Assembly: GCA_032718475.1 (NCBI GenBank)
Contig: JAUCBJ010006423.1
Span: 1-48,303, forward strand
Reading direction: 5' to 3'
Origin: Nemertoderma westbladi
Lineage: Eukaryota; Xenacoelomorpha; Nemertodermatida; Nemertodermatidae
Length of the DNA stretch: 48,303 nt
Made by a program: the position numbers and the translations under genes. Shown here piece by piece: positions 11,176-25,020 of the stretch (positions are counted from its first letter, which is position 1; each line of letters begins with the position of its first letter). The notes beneath the pieces were generated by a model. The model was given only the letters and a program-made list of their open reading frames with translations. It was not told where the DNA came from and searched no databases.

Positions 11176-11554
11176 TGCATAGCTCTGAGGCAGAGGCCCG
11201 TTTCTTTAGTTGTAGCGACATTGCTAGAATTGGCGACATGTATATCTGAACATCCTTAAGTAATCCTTTACGTATAGTATCAAGGTCATCACTTGGTATG
11301 CATGCTATTGCTTTCAGTGCATCTTTTCTAGGCAGTGGAACAATGGCATTGGCCCATTGGTGATTGCGATGTTGTGCTGGACTTGTCTCGTAGGTAAATG
11401 GTTGAGTTTGCCAGAGCATAGATGCAAACAAAAGCACCACAGTCATGATCATTATCTTGTCCTGGAAATGGTCGTTCTATACACACCGGTTTCCATTTCG
11501 GTTTGGGGCCATCTATATCCTTAATATGTTCAATAAGATTAAGCACATTACAAA
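11165..11554 (-). pseudogene. Ulp1/C48-like cysteine peptidase fragment of LINE B
   Basis: On the minus strand PKPKWKPVC, then DNDHDCGAFVCIYALANS carries the Asp-Cys-Gly core of the Ulp1/SENP (C48) catalytic-Cys motif, preceded by acidic residues. After a frameshift near 11400 the text continues QPFTYETSPAQHR, the usual position of a PF.F...R tail in Ulp1 peptidases. Only the C-terminal third of the fold is present; the His and Asp of the triad are outside the truncated copy. It runs on into the frame of ORF1, which suggests a Ulp1 domain fused N-terminally to ORF1 in the parent element. A chance neighbouring insertion is the alternative. Confidence 0.6.
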
Positions 11555-11555
11555 T

Positions 11556-11668
11556 CTTACAGTAGTAAACCCTACCACTCTGTTTCCTAAATGAATGCCT
11601 GTTCACCGCCATGGGTGATCTTCCACAGTAAACCCTTCCACTCTGTTTCCTAAAGGAATGTCTGTTCA
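11556..11668. repeat. 63-bp minisatellite, piece 4 (2 units)
   Basis: Two units of the 63-bp repeat directly after the 5'-truncated end of LINE B. With the transposons removed, pieces 1 to 4 would form one array of about 21 units (about 1.36 kb). Confidence 0.85.
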
Positions 11669-11762
11669 TATTTTTTTCAGTACCGGTACCATGATTTATT
11701 AACACCTCAACGCTACGGCTACACCTTTATTGACTCTATTGTATTTCCTATCAACATTCCAG

Positions 11763-11952
11763 CACTCACCAAGTCTTCATCAACTCCAAACATTGCCGGA
11801 ATCGGACAGCTCAGAAAGGTTCGCGCTTTATTCAGCCACCAAGCGGGGAGTAACGGAATACAACTTACCTTCGAGGAGGGCGACGAGATTACTATTCTTA
11901 CCGACAAAAAGAAGGATGGATGGGCGTACGGACAGAACCATGCGAGTAACAC
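11763..11952 (+). CDS. BAIAP2: SH3 domain exon, N-terminal two thirds
   Basis: Acceptor TTCCTATCAACATTCCAG ends at 11762. The exon starts in phase 1 (CA completes a Ser codon with T of the previous exon) and ends in phase 2 at AACAC|GTGAGT. The product is LTKSSSTPNIAGIGQL, then the SH3 core KVRALFSHQAGSNG (ALYDY-type motif), IQLTFEEGDEITIL and DKKKDGWAYGQNHASNT, closely matching vertebrate IRSp53 (IFSHAAGDN, LLSFKEGDLITLL, RDGWHYGE). The split lies after the conserved Trp, in the loop leading to GWFP. The last 26 nt are identical to the unit of the downstream 30 kb array. If the first donor is not used, the SH3 frame meets TGA at 11953+1, inside the donor itself. Confidence 0.9.
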
Positions 11953-11958
11953 GTGAGT
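11953..11958 (+). other. authentic 5' splice site of the SH3 intron (first of ~890)
   Basis: GTGAGT directly after the exon. Position -1 is C rather than G, but +1 to +6 pair well with U1 snRNA. It is the only donor in the array that leaves the SH3 frame open; every downstream donor would retain at least one unit, whose frame reads ACG TGA. Confidence 0.75.
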
Positions 11959-14900
11959 CTACGGACAGAACCATGCGAGTAACACGTGAGTCTACGGACA
12001 GAACCATGCGAGTAACACGTGAGTTTACGGACAGAACCATGCGAGTAACACGTGAGTATACGGACAGAACCATGCGAGTAACACGTGAGTTTACGGACAG
12101 AACCATGCGAGTAACACGTGAGTATACGGACAGAACCATGCGAGTAACACGTGAGTTTGAGTCTACGGACAGAACCATGCGAGTAACACGTGAGTTTACG
12201 GACAGAACCATGCGAGTAACACGTGAGTTTGAGTCTACGGACAGAACCATGCGAGTAACACGTGAGTTTACGGACAGAACCATGCGAGTAACACGTGAGT
12301 GTACGGACAGAACCATGCGAGTAACACGTGAGTCTACGGACAGAACCATGCGAGTAACACGTGAGTATACGGACAGAACCATGCGAGTAACACGTGAGTT
12401 TACGGACAGAACCATGCGAGTAACACGTGAGTATACGGACAGAACCATGCGAGTAACACGTGAGTTTGAGTCTACGGACAGAACCATGCGAGTAACACGT
12501 GAGTTTACGGACAGAACCATGCGAGTAACACGTGAGTCTACGGACAGAACCATGCGAGTAACACGTGAGTTTACGGACAGAACCATGCGAGTAACACGTG
12601 AGTCTACGGACAGAACCATGCGAGTAACACGTGAGTATACGGACAGAACCATGCGAGTAACACGTGAGTATACGGACAGAACCATGCGAGTAACACGTGA
12701 GTATACGGACAGAACCATGCGAGTAACACGTGAGTATACGGACAGAACCATGCGAGTAACACGTGAGTCTACGGACAGAACCATGCGAGTAACACGTGAG
12801 TATACGGACAGAACCATGCGAGTAACACGTGAGTCTACGCCCAGAACCATGCTAGTAACACGTGAGTCTACGGACAGAACCATGCGAGTAACACGTGAGT
12901 CTACGCCCAGAACCATGCTAGTAACACGTGAGTCTACGGACAGAACCATGCGAGTAACACGTGAGTATACGGACAGAACCATGCGAGTAACACGTGAGTC
13001 TACGCCCAGAACCATGCTAGTAACACGTGAGTCTACGGACAGAACCATGCGAGTAACACGTGAGTATACGGACAGAACCATGCCAGTAACACGTGAGTAT
13101 ACGGACAGAACCATGCGAGTAACACGTGAGTTTACGGACAGAACCATGCGAGTAACACGTGAGTCTACGGACAGAACCATGCGAGTAACACGTGAGTTTA
13201 CGGACAGAACCATGCGAGTAACACGTGAGTTTACGGACAGAACCATGCGAGTAACACGTGAGTATACGGACAGAACCATGCGAGTAACACGTGAGTTTAC
13301 GGACAGAACCATGCGAGTAACACGTGAGTCTACGGACAGAACCATGCGAGTAACACGTGAGTTTACGGACAGAACCATGCGAGTAACACGTGAGTTTACG
13401 GACAGAACCATGCGAGTAACACGTGAGTATACGGACAGAACCATGCGAGTAACACGTGAGTTTACGGACAGAACCATGCGAGTAACACGTGAGTCTACGG
13501 ACAGAACCATGCGAGTAACACGTGAGTTTACGGACAGAACCATGCGAGTAACACGTGAGTTTACGGACAGAACCATGCGAGTAACACGTGAGTTTACGGA
13601 CAGAACCATGCGAGTAACACGTGAGTTTACGGACAGAACCATGCGAGTAACACGTGAGTTTACGGACAGAACCATGCGAGTAACACGTGAGTATACGGAC
13701 AGAACCATGCGAGTAACACGTGAGTATACGGACAGAACCATGCGAGTAACACGTGAGTTTACGGACAGAACCATGCGAGTAACACGTGAGTATACGGACA
13801 GAACCATGCGAGTAACACGTGAGTTTACGGACAGAACCATGCGAGTAACACGTGAGTTTACGGACAGAACCATGCGAGTAACACGTGAGTTTACGGACAG
13901 AACCATGCGAGTAACACGTGAGTTTACGGACAGAACCATGCGAGTAACACGTGAGTATACGGACAGAACCATGCGAGTAACACGTGAGTTTACGGACAGA
14001 ACCATGCGAGTAACACGTGAGTTTACGGACAGAACCATGCGAGTAACACGTGAGTATACGGACAGAACCATGCGAGTAACACGTGAGTTTACGGACAGAA
14101 CCATGCGAGTAACACGTGAGTTTACGGACAGAACCATGCGAGTAACACGTGAGTTTACGGACAGAACCATGCGAGTAACACGTGAGTTTACGGACAGAAC
14201 CATGCGAGTAACACGTGAGTTTACGGACAGAACCATGCGAGTAACACGTGAGTTTACGGACAGAACCATGCGAGTAACACGTGAGTATACGGACAGAACC
14301 ATGCGAGTAACACGTGAGTTTACGGACAGAACCATGCGAGTAACACGTGAGTATACGGACAGAACCATGCGAGTAACACGTGAGTTTACGGACAGAACCA
14401 TGCGAGTAACACGTGAGTTTACGGACAGAACCATGCGAGTAACACGTGAGTATACGGACAGAACCATGCGAGTAACACGTGAGTATACGGACAGAACCAT
14501 GCGAGTAACACGTGAGTTTACGGACAGAACCATGCGAGTAACACGTGAGTTTACGGACAGAACCATGCGAGTAACACGTGAGTTTACGGACAGAACCATG
14601 CGAGTAACACGTGAGTATACGGACAGAACCATGCGAGTAACACGTGAGTTTACGGACAGAACCATGCGAGTAACACGTGAGTATACGGACAGAACCATGC
14701 GAGTAACACGTGAGTATACGGACAGAACCATGCGAGTAACACGTGAGTTTACGGACAGAACCATGCGAGTAACACGTGAGTTTACGGACAGAACCATGCG
14801 AGTAACACGTGAGTTTACGGACAGAACCATGCGAGTAACACGTGAGTTTACGGACAGAACCATGCGAGTAACACGTGAGTATACGGACAGAACCATGCGA

Positions 14901-15089
14901 GTAACACGTGAGTATACGGACAGAACCATGCGAGTAACACGTGAGTTTACGGACAGAACCATGCGAGTAACACGTGAGTTTACGGACAGAACCATGCGAG
15001 TAACACGTGAGTTGAGTCTACGGACAGAACCATGCGAGTAACACGTGAGTTTACGGACAGAACCATGCGAGTAACACGTGAGTTTGAGT

Positions 15090-18028
15090 CTACGGACAGA
15101 ACCATGCGAGTAACACGTGAGTTTACGGACAGAACCATGCGAGTAACACGTGAGTATACGGACAGAACCATGCGAGTAACACGTGAGTTTACGGACAGAA
15201 CCATGCGAGTAACACGTGAGTATACGGACAGAACCATGCGAGTAACACGTGAGTTTGAGTCTACGGACAGAACCATGCGAGTAACACGTGAGTTTACGGA
15301 CAGAACCATGCTAGTAACACGTGAGTATACGGACAGAACCATGCGAGTAACACGTGAGTATACGGACAGAACCATGCGAGTAACACGTGAGTCTACGGAC
15401 AGAACCATGCGAGTAACACGTGAGTTTACGGACAGAACCATGCGAGTAACACGTGAGTATACGGACAGAACCATGCGAGTAACACGTGAGTTTACGGACA
15501 GAACCATGCGAGTAACACGTGAGTTTACGGACAGAACCATGCGAGTAACACGTGAGTCTACGGACAGAACCATGCGAGTAACACGTGAGTTTACGGACAG
15601 AACCATGCGAGTAACACGTGAGTTTACGGACAGAACCATGCGAGTAACACGTGAGTCTGAGTCTACGGACAGAACCATGCGAGTAACACGTGAGTTTACG
15701 GACAGAACCATGCGAGTAACACGTGAGTATACGGACAGAACCATGCGAGTAACACGTGAGTTTACGGACAGAACCATGCGAGTAACACGTGAGTGTACGG
15801 ACAGAACCATGCGAGTAACACGTGAGTCTACGGACAGAACCATGCGAGTAACACGTGAGTTTACGGACAGAACCATGCGAGTAACACGTGAGTTTACGGA
15901 CAGAACCATGCGAGTAACACGTGAGTTTACGGACAGAACCATGCGAGTAACACGTGAGTCTACGGACAGAACCATGCGAGTAACACGTGAGTTTACGGAC
16001 AGAACCATGCGAGTAACACGTGAGTTTACGGACAGAACCATGCGAGTAACACGTGAGTCTGAGTCTACGGACAGAACCATGCGAGTAACACGTGAGTTTA
16101 CGGACAGAACCATGCGAGTAACACGTGAGTATACGGACAGAACCATGCGAGTAACACGTGAGTTTACGGACAGAACCATGCGAGTAACACGTGAGTGTAC
16201 GGACAGAACCATGCGAGTAACACGTGAGTTTACGGACAGAACCATGCGAGTAACACGTGAGTTGAGTCTACGGACAGAACCATGCGAGTAACACGTGAGT
16301 CTACGGACAGAACCATGCGAGTAACACGTGAGTCTACGGACAGAACCATGCGAGTAACACGTGAGTCTACGGACAGAACCATGCGAGTAACACGTGAGTG
16401 TACGGACAGAACCATGCGAGTAACACGTGAGTGTACGGACAGAACCATGCGAGTAACACGTGAGTCTACGGACAGAACCATGCGAGTAACACGTGAGTCT
16501 ACGGACAGAACCATGCGAGTAACACGTGAGTGTACGGACAGAACCATGCGAGTAACACGTGAGTTTACGGACAGAACCATGCGAGTAACACGTGAGTTTG
16601 AGTCTACGGACAGAACCATGCGAGTAACACGTGAGTCTACGGACAGAACCATGCGAGTAACACGTGAGTCTACGGACAGAACCATGCGAGTAACACGTGA
16701 GTCTACGGACAGAACCATGCGAGTAACACGTGAGTGTACGGACAGAACCATGCGAGTAACACGTGAGTGTACGGACAGAACCATGCGAGTAACACGTGAG
16801 TGTACGGACAGAACCATGCGAGTAACACGTGAGTCTACGGACAGAACCATGCGAGTAACACGTGAGTGTACGGACAGAACCATGCGAGTAACACGTGAGT
16901 TTACGGACAGAACCATGCGAGTAACACGTGAGTTTGAGTCTACGGACAGAACCATGCGAGTAACACGTGAGTCTACGGACAGAACCATGCGAGTAACACG
17001 TGAGTCTACGGACAGAACCATGCGAGTAACACGTGAGTCTGAGTCTACGGACAGAACCATGCGAGTAACACGTGAGTATACGGACAGAACCATGCGAGTA
17101 ACACGTGAGTCTGAGTCTACGGACAGAACCATGCGAGTAACACGTGAGTCTACGGACAGAACCATGCGAGTAACACGTGAGTCTACGGACAGAACCATGC
17201 GAGTAACACGTGAGTTTACGGACAGAACCATGCGAGTAACACGTGAGTCTGAGTCTACGGACAGAACCATGCGAGTAACACGTGAGTATACGGACAGAAC
17301 CATGCGAGTAACACGTGAGTCTGAGTCTACGGACAGAACCATGCGAGTAACACGTGAGTTTACGGACAGAACCATGCGAGTAACACGTGAGTCTACGGAC
17401 AGAACCATGCGAGTAACACGTGAGTTTACGGACAGAACCATGCGAGTAACACGTGAGTTTACGGACAGAACCATGCGAGTAACACGTGAGTCTACGGACA
17501 GAACCATGCGAGTAACACGTGAGTTTACGGACAGAACCATGCGAGTAACACGTGAGTTTACGGACAGAACCATGCGAGTAACACGTGAGTTTACGGACAG
17601 AACCATGCGAGTAACACGTGAGTTTACGGACAGAACCATGCGAGTAACACGTGAGTCTACGGACAGAACCATGCGAGTAACACGTGAGTTTACGGACAGA
17701 ACCATGCGAGTAACACGTGAGTTTACGGACAGAACCATGCGAGTAACACGTGAGTATACGGACAGAACCATGCGAGTAACACGTGAGTATACGGACAGAA
17801 CCATGCGAGTAACACGTGAGTCTACGGACAGAACCATGCGAGTAACACGTGAGTCTACGGACAGAACCATGCGAGTAACACGTGAGTCTGCGGACAGAAC
17901 CATGCGAGTAACACGTGAGTCTACGGACAGAACCATGCGAGTAACACGTGAGTCTACGGACAGAACCATGCGAGTAACACGTGAGTTTACGGACAGAACC
18001 ATGCGAGTAACACGTGAGTTTACGGACA
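15090..18028 (+). repeat. Array 1 higher-order block, copy at +7980
   Basis: The order of unit variants in this ~2.9 kb stretch is reproduced at about 23070-26008. From 16263 to 18028 the two copies are in exact register at an offset of 7980 bp with only a few substitutions (CGAGTAA versus CGGGTAA near 24800, AACCATGC versus AACAATGC near 25385). Upstream of 16261 the offset is 7979 because one T is missing here. Confidence 0.85.
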
Positions 18029-21000
18029 GAACCATGCGAGTAACACGTGAGTCTACGGACAGAACCATGCGAGTAACACGTGAGTCTACGGACAGAACCA
18101 TGCGAGTAACACGTGAGTCTACGGACAGAACCATGCGAGTAACACGTGAGTTTACGGACAGAACCATGCGAGTAACACGTGAGTCTACGGACAGAACCAT
18201 GCGAGTAACACGTGAGTCTACGGACAGAACCATGCGAGTAACACGTGAGTCTACGGACAGAACCATGCGAGTAACACGTGAGTGTACGGACAGAACCATG
18301 CGAGTAACACGTGAGTTTACGGACAGAACCATGCGAGTAACACGTGAGTTTACGGACAGAACCATGCGAGTAACACGTGAGTCTACGGACAGAACCATGC
18401 GAGTAACACGTGAGTTTACGGACAGAACCATGCGAGTAACACGTGAGTCTACGGACAGAACCATGCGAGTAACACGTGAGTGTACGGACAGAACCATGCG
18501 AGTAACACGTGAGTTTACGGACAGAACCATGCGAGTAACACGTGAGTTTACGGACAGAACCATGCGAGTAACACGTGAGTCTACGGACAGAACCATGCGA
18601 GTAACACGTGAGTGTACGGACAGAACCATGCGAGTAACACGTGAGTTTACGGACAGAACCATGCGAGTAACACGTGAGTTTGAGCTACGGACAGAACCAT
18701 GCGAGTAACACGTGAGTCTACGGACAGAACCATGCGAGTAACACGTGAGTCTACGGACAGAACCATGCGAGTAACACGTGAGTTTACGGACAGAACCATG
18801 CGAGTAACACGTGAGTCTACGGACAGAACCATGCGAGTAACACGTGAGTCTACGGACAGAACCATGCGAGTAACACGTGAGTGTACGGACAGAACCATGC
18901 GAGTAACACGTGAGTGTACGGACAGAACCATGCGAGTAACACGTGAGTCTACGGACAGAACCATGCGAGTAACACGTGAGTCTACGGACAGAACCATGCG
19001 AGTAACACGTGAGTGTACGGACAGAACCATGCGAGTAACACGTGAGTTTACGGACAGAACCATGCGAGTAACACGTGAGTTGAGTCTACGGACAGAACCA
19101 TGCGAGTAACACGTGAGTCTACGGACAGAACCATGCGAGTAACACGTGAGTCTACGGACAGAACCATGCGAGTAACACGTGAGTCTACGGACAGAACCAT
19201 GCGAGTAACACGTGAGTGTACGGACAGAACCATGCGAGTAACACGTGAGTGTACGGACAGAACCATGCGAGTAACACGTGAGTGTACGGACAGAACCATG
19301 CGAGTAACACGTGAGTCTACGGACAGAACCATGCGAGTAACACGTGAGTGTACGGACAGAACCATGCGAGTAACACGTGAGTTTACGGACAGAACCATGC
19401 GAGTAACACGTGAGTTCTACGGACAGAACCATGCGAGTAACACGTGAGTCTACGGACAGAACCATGCGAGTAACACGTGAGTCTACGGACAGAACCATGC
19501 GAGTAACACGTGAGTCTGAGTCTACGGACAGAACCATGCGAGTAACACGTGAGTATACGGACAGAACCATGCGAGTAACACGTGAGTCTGAGTCTACGGA
19601 CAGAACCATGCGAGTAACACGTGAGTCTACGGACAGAACCATGCGAGTAACACGTGAGTCTACGGACAGAACCATGCGAGTAACACGTGAGTTTACGGAC
19701 AGAACCATGCGAGTAACACGTGAGTCTGAGTCTACGGACAGAACCATGCGAGTAACACGTGAGTATACGGACAGAACCATGCGAGTAACACGTGAGTCTG
19801 AGTCTACGGACAGAACCATGCGAGTAACACGTGAGTTTACGGACAGAACCATGCGAGTAACACGTGAGTCTACGGACAGAACCATGCGAGTAACACGTGA
19901 GTTTACGGACAGAACCATGCGAGTAACACGTGAGTTTACGGACAGAACCATGCGAGTAACACGTGAGTCTACGGACAGAACCATGCGAGTAACACGTGAG
20001 TTTACGGACAGAACCATGCGAGTAACACGTGAGTTTACGGACAGAACCATGCGAGTAACACGTGAGTTTACGGACAGAACCATGCGAGTAACACGTGAGT
20101 TTACGGACAGAACCATGCGAGTAACACGTGAGTCTACGGACAGAACCATGCGAGTAACACGTGAGTTTACGGACAGAACCATGCGAGTAACACGTGAGTT
20201 TACGGACAGAACCATGCGAGTAACACGTGAGTATACGGACAGAACCATGCGAGTAACACGTGAGTATACGGACAGAACCATGCGAGTAACACGTGAGTCT
20301 ACGGACAGAACCATGCGAGTAACACGTGAGTCTACGGACAGAACCATGCGAGTAACACGTGAGTCTACGGACAGAACCATGCGAGTAACACGTGAGTCTA
20401 CGGACAGAACCATGCGAGTAACACGTGAGTCTACGGACAGAACCATGCGAGTAACACGTGAGTTTACGGACAGAACCATGCGAGTAACACGTGAGTTTAC
20501 GGACAGAACCATGCGAGTAACACGTGAGTTTACGGACAGAACCATGCGAGTAACACGTGAGTCTACGGACAGAACCATGCGAGTAACACGTGAGTCTACG
20601 GACAGAACCATGCGAGTAACACGTGAGTTTACGGACAGAACCATGCGAGTAACACGTGAGTCTACGGACAGAACCATGCGAGTAACACGTGAGTCTACGG
20701 ACAGAACCATGCGAGTAACACGTGAGTCTACGGACAGAACCATGCGAGTAACACGTGAGTCTACGGACAGAACCATGCGAGTAACACGTGAGTCTACGGA
20801 CAGAACCATGCGAGTAACACGTGAGTTTACGGACAGAACCATGCGAGTAACACGTGAGTTTACGGACAGAACCATGCTAGTAACACGTGAGTTTACGGAC
20901 AGAACCATGCGAGTAACACGTGAGTCTACGGACAGAACCATGCGAGTAACACGTGAGTCTACGGACAGAACCATGCGAGTAACACGTGAGTTTACGGACA

Positions 21001-24000
21001 GAACCATGCGAGTAACACGTGAGTTTACGGACAGAACCATGCGAGTAACACGTGAGTCTGAGTCTACGGACAGAACCATGCGAGTAACACGTGAGTATAC
21101 GGACAGAACCATGCGAGTAACACGTGAGTCTGAGTCTACGGACAGAACCATGCGAGTAACACGTGAGTTTACGGACAGAACCATGCGAGTAACACGTGAG
21201 TCTACGGACAGAACCATGCGAGTAACACGTGAGTTTACGGACAGAACCATGCGAGTAACACGTGAGTTTACGGACAGAACCATGCGAGTAACACGTGAGT
21301 CTACGGACAGAACCATGCGAGTAACACGTGAGTTTACGGACAGAACCATGCGAGTAACACGTGAGTTTACGGACAGAACCATGCGAGTAACACGTGAGTT
21401 TACGGACAGAACCATGCGAGTAACACGTGAGTTTACGGACAGAACCATGCGAGTAACACGTGAGTCTACGGACAGAACCATGCGAGTAACACGTGAGTTT
21501 ACGGACAGAACCATGCGAGTAACACGTGAGTTTACGGACAGAACCATGCGAGTAACACGTGAGTATACGGACAGAACCATGCGAGTAACACGTGAGTATA
21601 CGGACAGAACCATGCGAGTAACACGTGAGTCTACGGACAGAACCATGCGAGTAACACGTGAGTCTACGGACAGAACCATGCGAGTAACACGTGAGTCTAC
21701 GGACAGAACCATGCGAGTAACACGTGAGTCTACGGACAGAACCATGCGAGTAACACGTGAGTCTACGGACAGAACCATGCGAGTAACACGTGAGTTTACG
21801 GACAGAACCATGCGAGTAACACGTGAGTTTACGGACAGAACCATGCGAGTAACACGTGAGTTTACGGACAGAACCATGCGAGTAACACGTGAGTTCTACG
21901 GACAGAACCATGCGAGTAACACGTGAGTTTACGGACAGAACCATGCGAGTAACACGTGAGTTTACGGACAGAACCATGCGAGTAACACGTGAGTTTACGG
22001 ACAGAACCATGCGAGTAACACGTGAGTATACGGACAGAACCATGCGAGTAACACGTGAGTTTACGGACAGAACCATGCGAGTAACACGTGAGTTTACGGA
22101 CAGAACCATGCGAGTAACACGTGAGTAGTCTACGGACAGAACCATGCGAGTAACACGTGAGTTTACGGACAGAACCATGCGAGTAACACGTGAGTATACG
22201 GACAGAACCATGCGAGTAACACGTGAGTATACGGACAGAACCATGCGAGTAACACGTGAGTCTACGGACAGAACCATGCGAGTAACACGTGAGTTTACGG
22301 ACAGAACCATGCGAGTAACACGTGAGTATACGGACAGAACCATGCGAGTAACACGTGAGTTTACGGACAGAACCATGCGAGTAACACGTGAGTTTACGGA
22401 CAGAACCATGCGAGTAACACGTGAGTTATACGGACAGAACCATGCGAGTAACACGTGAGTCTATACGGACAGAACCATGCGAGTAACACGTGAGTTTACG
22501 GACAGAACCATGCGAGTAACACGTGAGTTTACGGACAGAACCATGCGAGTAACACGTGAGTTTACGGACAGAACCATGCGAGTAACACGTGAGTATACGG
22601 ACAGAACCATGCGAGTAACACGTGAGTTTACGGACAGAACCATGCGAGTAACACGTGAGTATACGGACAGAACCATGCGAGTAACACGTGAGTATACGGA
22701 CAGAACCATGCGAGTAACACGTGAGTTTACGGACAGAACCATGCGAGTAACACGTGAGTTTACGGACAGAACCATGCGAGTAACACGTGAGTTTACGGAC
22801 AGAACCATGCGAGTAACACGTGAGTTTACGGACAGAACCATGCGAGTAACACGTGAGTATACGGACAGAACCATGCGAGTAACACGTGAGTATACGGACA
22901 GAACCATGCGAGTAACACGTGAGTTTACGGACAGAACCATGCGAGTAACACGTGAGTTTACGGACAGAACCATGCGAGTAACACGTGAGTTTGAGTCTAC
23001 GGACAGAACCATGCGAGTAACACGTGAGTTTACGGACAGAACCATGCGAGTAACACGTGAGTTTGAGTCTACGGACAGAACCATGCGAGTAACACGTGAG
23101 TTTACGGACAGAACCATGCGAGTAACACGTGAGTATACGGACAGAACCATGCGAGTAACACGTGAGTTTACGGACAGAACCATGCGAGTAACACGTGAGT
23201 ATACGGACAGAACCATGCGAGTAACACGTGAGTTTGAGTCTACGGACAGAACCATGCGAGTAACACGTGAGTTTACGGACAGAACCATGCTAGTAACACG
23301 TGAGTATACGGACAGAACCATGCGAGTAACACGTGAGTATACGGACAGAACCATGCGAGTAACACGTGAGTCTACGGACAGAACCATGCGTGTAACACGT
23401 GAGTTTACGGACAGAACCATGCGAGTAACACGTGAGTATACGGACAGAACCATGCGAGTAACACGTGAGTTTACGGACAGAACCATGCGAGTAACACGTG
23501 AGTTTACGGACAGAACCATGCGAGTAACACGTGAGTCTACGGACAGAACCATGCGAGTAACACGTGAGTTTACGGACAGAACCATGCTAGTAACACGTGA
23601 GTTTACGGACAGAACCATGCGAGTAACACGTGAGTCTGAGTCTACGGACAGAACCATGCGAGTAACACGTGAGTTTACGGACAGAACCATGCGAGTAACA
23701 CGTGAGTATACGGACAGAACCATGCGAGTAACACGTGAGTTTACGGACAGAACCATGCGAGTAACACGTGAGTGTACGGACAGAACCATGCGAGTAACAC
23801 GTGAGTCTACGGACAGAACCATGCGAGTAACACGTGAGTTTACGGACAGAACCATGCGAGTAACACGTGAGTTTACGGACAGAACCATGCTAGTAACACG
23901 TGAGTTTACGGACAGAACCATGCGAGTAACACGTGAGTCTACGGACAGAACCATGCGAGTAACACGTGAGTTTACGGACAGAACCATGCTAGTAACACGT

Positions 24001-25020
24001 GAGTTTACGGACAGAACCATGCGAGTAACACGTGAGTCTGAGTCTACGGACAGAACCATGCGAGTAACACGTGAGTTTACGGACAGAACCATGCGAGTAA
24101 CACGTGAGTATACGGACAGAACCATGCGAGTAACACGTGAGTTTACGGACAGAAACATGCGAGTAACACGTGAGTGTACGGACAGAACCATGCGAGTAAC
24201 ACGTGAGTTTACGGACAGAACCATGCGAGTAACACGTGAGTTTGAGTCTACGGACAGAACCATGCGAGTAACACGTGAGTCTACGGACAGAACCATGCGA
24301 GTAACACGTGAGTCTACGGACAGAACCATGCGAGTAACACGTGAGTCTACGGACAGAACCATGCGAGTAACACGTGAGTGTACGGACAGAACCATGCGAG
24401 TAACACGTGAGTGTACGGACAGAACCATGCGAGTAACACGTGAGTCTACGGACAGAACCATGCGAGTAACACGTGAGTCTACGGACAGAACCATGCGAGT
24501 AACACGTGAGTGTACGGACAGAACCATGCGAGTAACACGTGAGTTTACGGACAGAACCATGCGAGTAACACGTGAGTTTGAGTCTACGGACAGAACCATG
24601 CGAGTAACACGTGAGTCTACGGACAGAACCATGCGAGTAACACGTGAGTCTACGGACAGAACCATGCGAGTAACACGTGAGTCTACGGACAGAACCATGC
24701 GAGTAACACGTGAGTGTACGGACAGAACCATGCGAGTAACACGTGAGTGTACGGACAGAACCATGCGAGTAACACGTGAGTGTACGGACAGAACCATGCG
24801 GGTAACACGTGAGTCTACGGACAGAACCATGCGAGTAACACGTGAGTGTACGGACAGAACCATGCGAGTAACACGTGAGTTTACGGACAGAACCATGCGA
24901 GTAACACGTGAGTTTGAGTCTACGGACAGAACCATGCGAGTAACACGTGAGTCTACGGACAGAACCATGCGAGTAACACGTGAGTCTACGGACAGAACCA
25001 TGCGAGTAACACGTGAGTCT

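Larger units (their letters stand above)
6732..11555 (-). mobile_element. LINE copy B (CR1-like, 5'-truncated, decayed)
   Basis: A minus-strand non-LTR retrotransposon. Its 3' end at about 6732-6750 is (AAAT)n when read on the minus strand, typical of CR1-type and related tails. In 5' to 3' order of the element come a Ulp1-like peptidase fragment, a coiled-coil ORF1, an AP-type endonuclease and a reverse transcriptase. Both sides touch the 63-bp minisatellite. A CTTCCACA at the 3' side and a similar CTTACAG at the 5' side may be remnants of the target duplication. The reading frames are interrupted, so the copy is inactive. The clade call rests on motif style only. Confidence 0.8.

Noticed and set aside
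4325-11555. LINE pieces A and B as one element
   Set aside because: Each has its own RT catalytic box (FADD at ~5140, YADD at ~7750) with different motif style, and a minisatellite piece lies between them.
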